The notes under the pieces are model-generated. The model had not been told where the DNA came from and searched no databases. It saw only the letters and a list, made by a program, of their open reading frames with translations. From Ceriagrion tenellum (lineage: Eukaryota > Arthropoda > Insecta > Odonata > Coenagrionidae), in NCBI GenBank assembly GCA_963169105.1, contig OY720633.1, forward strand, positions 158,797,780-158,861,779: 64,000 nt of DNA, read 5' to 3'. The position numbers were made by a program, and so were the translations under genes. Positions 1 to 13,600 of the stretch are shown piece by piece (the first letter of the stretch is position 1; the number at the start of each line of letters is the position of its first letter).

Positions 1-1453
1 AGTCACTGAATCCACGATCAAGAGCAATAAATAATTACGGCTAGGCAAACAAAGAGTTAAAAGTAAATAAGTTAGTATTTCACTCAATCACAGAAAAGTC
101 GAGAACAAAGAAAGAATTTCGAGGGAGGATTTCCCTAACCATGACATAACGTTATAAAAAACCACGCTCCTGCGTCACAGATTACTGCAAGAAAATTATT
201 GCTAATAAAAGTAAGCATTTGCTTGATAAATAATGGATGAGGCACGCGCTCAAATTGAATCAAACTGGTTAGACACGTTTGCTGGGAAAAAACCTTTCGA
301 ACTTGCCTAGTGCGTGTTTCCAGTTAAAAAGCCATAGGCGTAGAGTACAATTTCCACGTGCCAGAAGATTACAGTGAGGAACAGAATTATTAAGCATAAA
401 CTGGTAATCTACAATTATAATGCCGCATTCCCCCTTTGATGTCGGATTTCATAATTAGTATATCACAATGAGCAAATTGGAAAGGAGAAAAGACATGTGA
501 TATCTAACTTACATGATAAATATTGAAAGAGGGTTATGTAAGGGTATGCGCATATCTTTGACTCGTATAAGATACCAGAAGTAACTTATTGCGTATTCTG
601 GTATTTTCCGCGACTGAATATTGCGTGAAGCAAAGCTGGCGATTAAGAGCCGATAACAACTTTGAGGAGAGCGTGAAAATACTGCGGCCTCCAAACACTT
701 GACAAGGATGCGAACTAGAAAAACTACCGCTGGATTTGTGCCACGCAGGATGATTTTCCCATTGCTGTACGTGATGCCCAACGTTCGGGGAGGCGAGTAT
801 TCAATTCCACGTGGTTTTTCATTAAATAATTCCATTTTCATTTTTTCATTTATTCGGCAGTCTTTATTCCTCATTAAGCACTTATATTACTCATAATATA
901 GCATTAGACTGCGTCAATTTTATGGCGAGAACTGAAATACAATCCGATCGTCAAAGGAGGTACGTGATTTAAAATATACACATTGATGGAAATCGTGAAT
1001 TTGCAATCGACTCAGTAAGTCTACTTTAATATGTAAGACCTAGAAATTTCTATTTTTCAAATGCTTTTTATTTATGCACTGATCACTTAAACACCAAGAT
1101 AAAATGTTAATTAATAAACAACGAAAAAGACCCCACTACCGGAAAATAAAACATCGCATCCAACGACAATAACCACACTGTTTGACCCCAATACGTGGGC
1201 AATGGAAGCGTTAGAAATATTTATTTCCATAAAAGTTTAATTTTCCTTGAAATACTCCGACTCCAAAGACTCCGAAATTTACACAACTTCGTGAGCTTAA
1301 AGCCATTACATGATAAACCTGCTTCGAGTGTTTATTTAGACGTCGTAACGAACGAACAATTTACGCAAAAACGGACAATTTACAATGCGCTCTAGGGCGT
1401 TGAAATTTTCACGGTGAGCACATTTATAACGCATTTTCTTTCTTCCCTCAAAG
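1..1453 (+). other. 3' part of an upstream intron of the CD36-family gene
   Basis: No coding exon was recognised here. The stretch ends in a pyrimidine-rich tract and an AG acceptor at 1452-1453, directly before the first receptor exon in the window. Short open frames (699-896, 1195-1395 and 509-874 on the other strand) have no recognisable domain. Confidence 0.6.
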
Positions 1454-1681
1454 ATGTACGACTATGGAGATGACACGGTCACGACCTTCACCGGTGAGAA
1501 CGACTTGAGGACTGCCGGTCTGATGGAGAGGTACAACGGCCTAACCCACATGCCACAATGGGAGTCGGAGCCTTGCAGCACCTTGACGTACTCAAACGAC
1601 GGTTCCAAGTACCCCAACTTCATCTCGAGGAACGAAACGATGACCTTGTACAGGAAACCGTTCTGCCGGGGAGTTCACCAG
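1454..1681 (+). CDS. CD36-family receptor exon a (76 codons)
   Basis: Acceptor AG is at 1452-1453 and the donor is CAG|GTGAGT after 1681. The exon starts and ends in phase 0. The ATG at 1454 is an internal Met, because this part of the family lies in mid-ectodomain. It carries the FTGENDL motif and ends at GVHQ. The open frame continuing past 1681 is intronic. Confidence 0.92.
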
Positions 1682-4600
1682 GTGAGTACGTGGCCGGGGA
1701 TTTCCTCCTGCTCGATGGCAGTGCCGTCAAAACATGTAACGAACGGGGGAAGTATGCGTACTGGGAAATCCAGTTTTCGCTCAAAAGGAGAGTTTGCGTC
1801 CGAAGGCTGCCAAATGAAAGTCACGTCTGCTCAAGAGCCGCTCAGGGCTGCATTTAAACGCAATTGGCTCATCTGAATGCAATGCGGCAGTTTCAAGTCG
1901 AACGTTTGACCGCTACGATGGTGTAATCGCGATTCAAACGTGAAACGAAGTGCTCTTACTGGTTATGCACGAAAAGTAAATAAAAGGCGGAGATAATTAT
2001 AAGAGATATTCCCCATAGTTATAAAAAAGACCCATTCCTCCAATATTTCTTTTTTTTGTGCGACCACCAATCTCTCCAATCTTTATCTCTAAGTAAGTCA
2101 AACAAAAGCAAAAAAATTAAGAGAGGTTTTCGTCGAGTGGATGGGTTGAAGAATATTTTCTCCCCCTGATTAGAAAGGATTTGAAAAATAGCAGAACAAT
2201 TCTACCTAATCACGCATCACTAATCATCCCTTTTCGCCCCTTTTGCTCGATCTCTTTTTTTCTACGGTGGCGTCTTGCTGGGTTTCTGTGTCGTACTACG
2301 AGCGTCATGGTAGATCTCTCCGTAAGGTAGTAGTCAACCCTTAGGTGTTTGTTGCCACTCACTTTGGGTCCTAAGCTACATCAAAGCTGCCTCCATTCAT
2401 TTATAAGGCTGAGATCTCTGCAAACAATTCATTCCATCTCGCAGTCAACAAATTCAGGAGAATGAAGTAAAAAGAACCTCTAAAACTGGAAAACTAAATG
2501 ATTCAGCTTGCAATGATGCAGTGCAAAGTACCAGAATCTAATAAAAATTTCATGTCGATATTTAAGGTCCCATTTGGCAGTCCTCATGCTGAATATTTTC
2601 ACCGAATTAGCTATTTCTTTTTTAGAGCATCCAACCGAGCAACAGTTATCTATATATTTCTTTTTCCATCGGTCATTCTATAATAGTGTAGATACGGAAG
2701 TTCGAATACTTAAGTAGATCGAGGTAAACACCAGACTCTGTTGATGGAAAATCTTGGAAAAGGTCTATTTTGACTAATGATGGTCGGAGCGATGTTTATG
2801 TTCAGATTTGAGTAAAACTTCGCATGTACTTATTGGTAATATGTATGGGTAAAAGCGAACAAAATTGCATATTATCCATTTGGTTTTTGGCAGTATTATC
2901 CTATTTTAACACGTAGCCTCGTGAAATTTGACATGTATTTCCAAATAGCGTGATGAAAAACGCACAGGTTTTATCTTAAATGCAAAAAAATACGTTTCAA
3001 ATTATTATACTGGTTCCTAATAAATATTAAGGCATCATGACAAAGAGAACGCATGCAAACTCATCATTCTAGAACACGTAATTACAAGCAATTTTCGCCT
3101 AAATTTGGAATTCGGCGCCGTAAACACAGGTCAAAACTATTCTTTAAATGAGTCGAAAATTTAAAAATATATTTCCTGCATCACTTTTATAATAACATTA
3201 ATGGTTACTTCCAAAGCATAAACAGGTGATTTATTTTTCGACTTCGTCGAAAAGATATTAAAATGTGCACTCAATGTCTCACGATTAGCACTCCAAAATC
3301 TTTAAGGCGACGCTTTTTGCCACGATCTTCAGATCTAATAAATCGTTAAGAACGTATGTATCTACTTGAATTTTTAATAATATAAGTAATAGATCTTTGC
3401 CTAGGGAGACCTGTATCTCAAATGTAGCATTTTTACCTAGAAACATTTATAAACCTCCGCGTAATGAGCAAGATATTAAGTATGTTTTTGCAAGAACTGA
3501 TTAATGTTTTAATACATCGTAAACATAGGAATATGTATCAATTCTTCTTCTAGAATGCTGAGAAACAGCTATCATGGTTGATATGTTAATCTCTAATTGG
3601 TCCTTTTCGACAAGCTACCTGAATGGTTTTCGGTGATGTTATGCTCGGATGGTGACGCAAAAAGACTTTCTCCCTTTTCTCACTGACGTTCGGTTAGCGC
3701 TGCCTGTAACTAGGCACATAGGACTTGGTAACATCTAGCAGACGACTGTTGCCTGAAGCGAGGGTCATCTTGGAGTGAGAAGCTCCTGACGTAAAAAAAC
3801 GCCTCGATCGGGTGCAGTGCCGCCACCTGTGGGATTTTCTATCCCTCACCGGTAGGCAAGGTGCGTCCCCTTCAAGATATAAATTATGAGGTTTTGAATG
3901 TTCTTCCGTCTAAAGATATGAAATTCATTAATACCTGAGTCACTTTCAATACCGAACAACCCTCGCGGCCATGCAGCTTTGAGCCAAACTGAGGAGCAGT
4001 GGCGCTCACGTTCATCATACTTCTACAGTTGAGGTTATATACCGCTTGCTAACAGTTAAAGCTGAGGCTAGTCAGAAACAAAAGGGCAAGAGCACTCGGA
4101 AGGAGTGAGTAGCTCTCTGAATGCACACTTCACCCAAGGATGCAGAACTTTGGTGACTGAACGACCATTGTTAGTATCGTGGCTGGCCGTTCTCCAAAAT
4201 ACGTTATACCTATTCGCAGCACAAAAATATGCAAATCCGACTTCCACATTCTACTCCCTGAAATGCTTTACTAATACTTACGCAGCCAGATGACAACTTC
4301 AAGCGACGAATCGTGAGTGTGATTTTATAGGATCATAACTGAATACTCAAATCTCACGATTGAAGACAACGCCCTGGCGTCTTTGTGGGAGAAAAATGAT
4401 AAGGCGGAGGCTAACGGGATATAGCACCGGGACCAAAACAAGCATGAATACGAAGGCATAATAGAACAAAGGTGAACTTGAAAGCAGCGAAGGAATTAGC
4501 ACGGAAGAGGGATCTATATCTACATATACTACCCAGCGAGCCGCCGCATGGGAGAGTGGATGAATGAAAGAGCTTCATTCACCAGCTATCCAATTCAAGA

Positions 4601-7600
4601 CTAATGATGATTCGGACGCATTCGCCAAGCCTCAACCTTTCCTCCCACTTGGATTCACCTGCTCCCTACCGACAGGCTACACTCGTCCTTTTCACGGGTG
4701 CTCAACAAACACTACCAAGTCGTTCCTTTCCCGCACCTGCTGCACGAGCGTCAGGATTAGTCAGGGCGTCAAACGATGGCCCCACGGAGAGAGAAAAATC
4801 GAAAACGTCGAAGCGGTACGAAGTGAAAAGGAGAACCGCGTGTTTAGAAACACACCTATTCGTCAATCGGACTTGATCCCTGAGGAGGGAAATGGGGAGT
4901 GTGACAGTTTTGGGGAGACGGACGGACGGAGGAGCGAGAGCGCGAGGCGTTGCACGCCCCCCGCGGGGGTTTTCCAGCTTATTTTCTTGGGGCAATGATA
5001 TAATTTTCATTGGAGTTTAAATGTTGCCTTTTGATTTTTACTCCAGAATACTTTATGTAATCGTTAGTCGTTGCCGTGCTCTTGATATATCATTTTTATA
5101 AATAGAACTACTGGTAGGAACTTCAAATTATCCACCCCACGAATTTGGTCCGGTAAACCCTTCGACCACTGTGCCCCGATGGTGCAGTGCGAACTGAGTA
5201 GCGAAATAATCACCTTCGAACGGCTATAAACGGATCCAAAGGCTAATGACCAGCTGATACTGAACAAAGAATCACACTTCTCCTCCACCAGTCCACGTTT
5301 CCAAAGCATCATCACTTTCCCATATCCTTTTTGGGAAAGAATCATTAGAGGAGAACGAACGTGAGCTACTGCCAGGGAACACCATAGCCTTCCGCGCTCC
5401 AGTTCCCGGATGGAGCAAGATTTTTCAAGCGATTACTGATAATGAACGGATATTCAGATATTCCAAAGGTGTGAGGCTCGTCGTCAGGGAAACTGTTTTA
5501 AAGTTAACAGCTGCTGGGTTTCATTCGACTCACTAAAATAACCGCCCAGTAACCTCCACACCAAATGAGAAGTAAAGTAGTGCTCGGTGGTAGGGTGAAA
5601 AATGAACCATCAAAATTATTCCAATAACTAGCTAAGACCTTTTAGACAAGATATGGTTCCAGTACATTGCTACCTATAGGTATAAGAGGTGATCCTTTCG
5701 TAAAACCTCGGATGAAAAATCAAACACTTTTACGTACATCAGCTATTTCGTCGAAGACTGGAATAAAGAAATTATTATATTACAAAAACACGGAATAGTT
5801 ATCCCGTCAATCGATTTAATTTGATAGGGTGGAGGTAATCTTTAAAATCTTGCTTTTGAAATATCTCTCATCTTTCGAGGTGAATGTTCCTAAAACACCT
5901 TAGACAGTAAATCGATAATTATCCCGGAAGGTTTCCTGGTCCGCCACTGATAACGACATATATCACAAGTAGAGCTTCTCTTTTCTCGACTCATAGGAAC
6001 TAGGTGAAGGTTGATTGATGCTGGATATCAGTTAAAATTTACCAATATCCTCAGCATTTATTCAGTCTCTGAAGAAATTTACGGGGGTGAGTTAACGCAG
6101 GATGCATCTATGACTTGAGGTAACACGAGAACTCTTTATTGATATCATCGACCTAAAACAAATTCTCGTTACATTTTGATCCTCGACCAAATAACATTTC
6201 GTACGCTGAGTTTCAAATGGAAAAACACCAACATTCTGCTAGAACTTTAATATCCTAATGATCTCTTAAAACTCATTTTTAAGGCTATATTCTCTAAGCC
6301 CAGGAGTTCCGTCTATGCTAAAGAATTCGAAAAGCAATCTTTTTAGAAGAATAAATGAATCACTCTTCCACTCATCGCAGAGAACCGACATCCCTTCCTC
6401 TCCGATTCCAGTCACGTTCCCCGGCTAATCATTCCAGTGCCCCTTCCCTCTCTCAACCCCATCTGCCGCACGCCTTTCCACCGCCACCAGTGAACACGCA
6501 ACAACAATCCCTTTGAATATTTTTTACCACCGTGAGTGATGGGCGAAAAAAATTAGGGAAACAGACACCTCCCGAAAAACTTATTTCCGCAGCGAAAAAT
6601 TGTTTCGATCCCGATAAAAATATATATCAGATGAATCATCGCACGAGGGGGAGAGGGGAAGGATTCCCCACCACTCCCCTTCTCCTGCCCCGCAACCCTA
6701 TTCCTCCCTTTCGGCGAAACGATTTGACACCACGTGCGTGTGGCACCGGCGTCGATATTTCTCATAACTTCCAAAAACACTCGATTTCCTGAGACAAGCG
6801 ATGGATATCCATCCTCGTGTGTGCACCCCATCTCGATACCCTTTCCCCCCACTTAACCCTGTCCCCCTCACTCCTTCCGACGCTCGAATCCCATCCACGC
6901 GGCGCAACGCACAAATCCTCTCCAATCCTTTCTCTTCCCTCTCCACATCATCTCCCACCGGCCGCGTCCACGGCGACACCGGAGCCAACCGAAATGGTTC
7001 TTCCTCGGCGCCCTTCCTCTCTCGAGTGACTCACGGTCCGGGTGGCGTCTGCAGTAGGCACATGCACGCTGACCACGTGACCGGACGAAATCACACGAAA
7101 TCCAAACACGTCACAACTTTTTAGAGCGCAAACGTTACAAACCTTTTGTGTGAGACTCACTCCCGCATAGATTCGAATTTGTAGCCTGAAGGATTGTGTT
7201 GATTAAACAGTAGAGGTATGTAGGCCGAATTGTATTAGATGCGTATCTATGTGAATCAACAGTTAACACGATAAAACAAAGGAATTTTGTCTTTTTCCCA
7301 ACAAAATCCCCCGCTTAAGGTATTTTGAGCGAAATATCATTTTACCCAGAAATAAATTAATTTGGTCTCATTTTAAAGAAATATATATCACCCTTCCATT
7401 GAGATAAAAAATTCAATCCCTTACCAAATTACTTTCCGAGATATTTGTCAAAAAAATACCAGCCCTTTTATATGGGTAATGGTGCGTGTATGCACTCCAG
7501 AGATACCTTATATTGAAGATGAGGCATTTCCTACACTTAGATCTCGTCAAAAAAATCAACAGTGAGTAGTTTGTGTGTTTTCTGAACTATTTCTGAAAGT

Positions 7601-10600
7601 TAATCATACTGTCACCGCAGTAAAGTCTTCGGGGTCACAATAAACCTTCCGTTTTGATGGAGTTTCCAACATACCGCGTGAAAAAAATGAGCCAAGTAAA
7701 AGACTTTTTTAGATATTTTCATTTGATTACTTAAAATTTCTGTCATGTAAAACTATTTCATTGCACCATTTATAATGCAATATATAATTCGTGAGTCTCA
7801 CAGTTGGTGAAATTAGGATGTATATATCGAATATGGTCTCTATTATGATTAGGGAACTATCTCGCCCGCACTACCTTAATGCGCGATGACGTCTCAGCGT
7901 TCAGGAGAAATCATGAACTGGAAATATCGACAAGTGTTTCATCGTTTTAAATTATGGGCATCATAATTTTATTCCTCAAACTCGGTACCACCAGTAAATT
8001 GAAATGTCGCTTTAACCAATACTTACAAAAAGAGAAATCCCCGTATGTACCCCCGCTTTGGGGTCTAAACCGCTGGTTTGGGGCGAAAAAGAACAGTGGT
8101 GGCAGAGATAAGAAGAGTGAATGATAGATTTTCAATTTCCCTTTTTCCTGTTCTTTTGCAGCAATCCTAAAAAGTGAAAATTAGAGCTAAGACGTCACCT
8201 GACCCACCGAAGAGGATGCGACTCTTAAGCATCGTCCACACCCATGGTTCTTGAGCTAATATTCGTGCTTATTTTATGCATTCGGGCAGTCGATCAAATG
8301 CATGCCGAATAACCTTATCTATTCATACTTTAAAATTATATTCTTTCCGGCCCCAATGGCTAGGACAATGTTCAAGGATTTTTTTAAAATCAGTAAGTCG
8401 ACCTGCAACTAAATGTACAGATGATGCACATAAAAGATAGATAAAACTCAAAACTGTTAAATAAACTCCTTCATAGGGCTGGAAGCTAGATTTTTCGGCG
8501 AGGGAGGGTCTCACAACCTACATTTCTTCGACAGCTCACTCATTTTTTACGAGTGGTATTCACAGTATTTTTTCAGATATTTCAAAATGGTATGAATTGA
8601 TAGGGGTCACAATGGGCATCTGGGGCGATGAGCTTCAATGTCATCGCCTTCACTCCCCCTCCCTACCAATTTTCTGTATTTTAGTCGGAGGGGGATGCCT
8701 CTCACCCCTCTACCCTGCACCATCACATTTATTACATGATCAGAAGACGGCCTGTCGAGGCGTACTCCGTGTTTACATTCCGCCCTCGCATCACCCATGT
8801 GGCCGGCCCGAAAAATGATGAATTTTCACTGATGACGAGCGTCCGATATTTGCCCAGCACGTGCTCCCCACGATGGGATAAAGAATAAACGTGTTGACAT
8901 GACGGAGATGCGTATTCCAGTTATTTCGATACTAGTAACCTAGTAGTAGTTAGATACTAGCAAGTAACAATGGTAGAAAGCAAACCCATTCCAATATCAC
9001 TGTCACTAGATGCGATTAGGGATTGATATTTCACGTTTCCCAGGTTACCGGTTACATGGTTGTAACTGTATGCTACGGGAGAAACCAATGTTATCGGCTC
9101 AAGAGATCCTTTGAGCTATTATAATCCGTTCACCTTTAGACCAATCAGCATGAACTGTTTCTAGCAGAAACCCAATTCTCAATTGAGGAGGATGATTTAC
9201 AGTGACAATCAAATTATCATATTGTCAGCGGCATTACTGTGCATTCCATTCGGTTGAACTTAAAAACTGCCCAAACAACGGGGTGACTTATTGCTCAATT
9301 TCATTCGCCATTCTCCGAGAATACATAGAATTAAAATAGAGTGAAACTAGTCTCCGCAGCCTCCTCCTTAAGCAATCACCTCTCCATGCGGCTGATTTTT
9401 TCCGGAACGGAGTGCATTTCCTAAACATATGCGTAATGTAAATTTTCCCTCCCTCCAGCGGTCACCTAATTAGGTGACCATCATCTTATGGGTGCGGTGG
9501 TGGCCGCTTAATACAGGTTTAGATGTATATATTTTTAAATGAATCCCAGATGTTCCTTAAACCCAATCATTCAGTTGGGTGCAAGACGAATTCCTCGACC
9601 CCGCGCTTCGAATTCTCCGGCGTTTCAGCCGAGAACTAAAATCAAGTCATGATTCCTTGCGGTTACTGACGGGAGGGAAGGACGGCGAGCTGCGAGTGAG
9701 AGGTGCGTCATCATGACCCACATTTATTCCCAGCTGATAAATCTAACGTCTAAATTCAAAATCAGCTCTTACCATATCCATTTACATATCAGTTCATCCG
9801 GGGTTCCAATTGCTGTGTATAGATATCTTCAAATTTTACACATATTTCTAAACCACCAAGCACGGACTGCTGAGGGTATATTCACCCAAGTTACTTGTTG
9901 TATCGAAATAATAATTGATTATTTATATTGCTATTAAGGTAATCATGCATCTATGGTCACAGCATAGTAAACAAATATTTCAAAATTCCGTCTCTTTTTT
10001 CAATGTCAATGTCCCCATTACTACATTCTTTGAGCAGCACACCACTTAACCCATAAGACAAAACGCCTTAATTCACAGATATGTTTAACTTGAAGCTTCG
10101 TGTGAATCAATTATGTACCTGAGTCATAAAATATTATAGATGTAACGTACTCATGGCTCAGTTCATATTGATCATTGGACCATTTTTTAATATTAACTTC
10201 TGTGTATATTTCCAATAACAAGTGATAATAATTTGGAAACATCCGTATTTTCCGCAGTTATTAGATATCAGAGAAGACCTGTTTTAGTTCTAGGTTATAG
10301 CCTAGCCACATTTAGAAGGGTCCCTCACTCAAATACTCGAAAGACCTTGTAGAAACATACAAACTCCGCATACGTATTTCGCACATGCACGCATTCTATG
10401 AAAAAAGTTTAGCTGACATGTAAATTTTCGTCTAACATTAATTACATAACTTATACGTGAATGCATATGCGGTTATGCGATATAACACTGCGTCAGGATC
10501 TAATTCTAATTCACGGCTAGGGAATAGCTTATTTTCCCATTCTAATACGCTCATTAGCAAAGTAGTGAGATTCTACTTATTTCATTCTCACGAACCCCAG

Positions 10601-13600
10601 TCTGTAGATGAGGGACATCGAGAGAAGCACGCAGCGAAGAAGAGAAGTTTATGAGGGAGGGGTCGGTGCGGAAAAGCCACTTCTCTTCACCCAGCAGTCT
10701 CTCGTCCCCACCCCTCGCCCCCTAGCACAGCGGCCCTGAAATGCCACCCCCTCGCGGAATATACGAACCCAGTTCCTCTCATCCCCACGCAGACCCTCCA
10801 TCCCATAGCCCGCCTTGTATTTTCCGCTTCATATAAGCCGTGTTCCTCCTCCCACCCGACACCCCTCCCCCAGCTGAAATCCCCCCCTATCCTCCTCCCT
10901 CCAGGCCACCCCGAAATAAAGCCTCGCTTCCTTCCTCCCTCCCCCTCATCTCAATCCAACCCGATCCTCCTCGTCGGCCCCTCCCTCTTCCCTCCCAGCG
11001 TTTCAACTTATTCGGCAGAGGAGTATCTTCCCGTCGTTGTGACGGCTCATGACTTCTTCATTTTTTTCCTCTTTCGCTTCTTTATTCAAGAGTTTTTTTC
11101 GCGTAGGGAAGAGTAAAATGGATTCCGAAAAAAGGGGTCGCTTGAATACATATATTTACATACGCAGCGCCTTTAAGTCTCCTCAGGCGAGTCGATCTGG
11201 CCAGGGAATATTTTTGTAAGTTGGGCATATTAATAAGCTCTAGCTTCGGTCTGTAACACGCCGGTGCGGCGGCACTAATGTTGAGAGTACGAATCCCCCA
11301 TCAAGCATGGGTTACACGTGCATCTAAAATGAAAGCTCTAGATTACGTGGTACGATAGTTCTAGAATCTGGATCTGCTAATGTCTAAGTCTACCTTGATT
11401 GCATGGGTATTTTGTAATAAAATTTCTTTCCTAGTTCACCATTTAAGTTGCTCTTTCTCCCGAGAAAATTCGCTCGATTTGTAGCAATTCGAAGGACCAA
11501 TAGTTAATAACTTTTTATAGAATTCTGGCAACGGCCTACGAAGATGGAAACTCCGGTTCCCATCATGGAAGCTACCTATCGTCGGGCGCGAATATTCCAA
11601 TGTGGCCGAGTGCGGCTGTCCGTCTCCAAGTGACAAATAGTCATTGCGAAATGACCTTAGCTGTCGAAGCAGGTTACACTAAAACACTATAATTGCTGAT
11701 TGCATTCTAGTAATTGTTCAATGAACTTGGTGTTCCAACTCAATGAAATAAATTATTAGTATAATTAAGTTTTAGGTGCTCTCACTGATTCTGAGTGTAT
11801 GTCCCTATGAAATTATATCACATGCACAAGTTATGATAAGGAATACAACGGTAAGAATAAAGTGAAAGAAAGAGAATTAGAAAACCTATATTAGAATTGG
11901 AGGGACAGCCTACTAGTCTCATCACAGTTTTTGGCATAATTTTCCAGCTTACAAAAGCAATTCCACCTTCTGTAAGGCTAGAGTAAAAAACCTCGAAAAT
12001 GTTTTCAACCTCCGCTAGTTATCACTCGATTATGGGAAGAATTCTAGCCACGGCATTTTGCTCAAAATTCGATCGGTTAATAGCTTTTGAGTTCGGAATT
12101 TATTTATTTATTTATTTATTTATCTTTACTACCTAACTTTATTATTATCTTTATTACTTAACAACGTACGAGACACAAACACCCATGTCCTGGGCAGAAA
12201 ATATTTTACCCAGGCGGGACTCGAACCCGCGACCCTCGGGCTGGCAGGCGAGGACTTTACCCCGCCGCCGCCGGGGCCGACAGGGGCCGGGAATTCAAAC
12301 TGTAAAAGCGACAACTATTCTATTTTTAGCACGAATAACAAGTTCTCATCTCCATTTCTCAACGTTGCCAGTGCAAACCTCACAAACATAAAAAATGGCT
12401 CTTTCAATAATATAGACAGGATAATACTATTTCATGAAAATCAAAATGTTTGTTCCTATTCTCACGTACCAAATAAGTTGCAATATCGGTGGAGTAAAAG
12501 ATATTCAAAACTAGTCACCATTTCCCCCCTCTTGGAATATCACGGTGGGTCATGCCTTCTCAAAAATCCATAAGTCATAGCTCTACATACCAAATTTCTC
12601 ACCTGCTTCCCATTCGTGATCCAAACGACCTTCCAAGGCCGTTATCCGAGAATAAATGGGTGCACTGCACGCCTTCAAAATGACTATGTTAGAAGATTAA
12701 AAGGGCTCCGATTTATACTCCATAGTAGGATGCGGCCTTAATACCGATCCCCGTCTCATCTCGCCGCGCGCCATATGGTTTGAGATAGGCGGCTGGGACT
12801 GGGATACCGTCACGTGCCCCGTATTCAAGACTACAGGGCGACAGCACGATGTTGCGCGGCATGGATGAATGAATAATCATATTTGTTCGAAGAAGTATGA
12901 ATATTCAACAGTTACGTGAAAGCTTCCAAGTCAAATAGAACAACAAATTGTACGTTTTATTCCATAGCTATTCCATTAAACACAATCACCTTATAATAAA
13001 TGGGTATTCCAAAACTGTGATATCGAATATAAATTACTCGAGCTCCAAATAAAGTCAACATTTGAGTATTTGTCAAGTCATAGAAAAAAATCAGAAAATT
13101 AATAATGTATTGTCGCAAATTTGTCACTTTTGTTCCTTTAATCGTAGAAAAAAGGTTACTCAACGCGTACCTGTCCATTCAAAAGACTTTATTTCTTACT
13201 AAGTCATTATGCCTTACGTATGCATGAGAAAACTTGTAGCGGTAAGTTCACAGACGTCAAACCGAGTCTGAATTTCTGGCAAGGAACGTTGATCATACTT
13301 TAGGCTTTGAGGATGCCGATTCAGTGACACATTTTATCCCAAGTCTCCTATCTTTGCTTCCAAATTCTGTAAACGTTACAGGTATGAGGTTTCTCGTCAT
13401 TCCACGATAGCCAACTGGATTGGAGGAAATTTACATTGACCTACAACTCACTTCATTCACATTTTGGACAACCGTTCCCGCAATGGATTTCCAAAGAATG
13501 CTAAGAATAATTAAACGTCCTTGAATAAATGATTCAGATCCAAGAGTTTCTACGCTCCGTAATCAAAAAGTGAAATTATGGCCTTTTTTGTGGGTAACGA

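Noticed and set aside
1682..1876. Coding extension of receptor exon a past 1681
   Set aside because: A strong CAG|GTGAGT donor and phase-matched exon b at 29970 show this part is intronic.
4564..5010. Overlapping open frames of 144 and 102 codons on opposite strands
   Set aside because: No domain, no splice context, and both strands open equally, as expected for a GC-richer intronic patch.
6532..7160. Cluster of overlapping frames on both strands
   Set aside because: C-rich, low-complexity sequence; no recognisable protein.
12185..12260. A genuine tRNA gene suggested by the gggactcgaacccgcgacc word
   Set aside because: Only a B-box-like core and a partial head are present, followed by a unique body and (TAAA)n tail; it fits a SINE, not a tRNA with complete arms.
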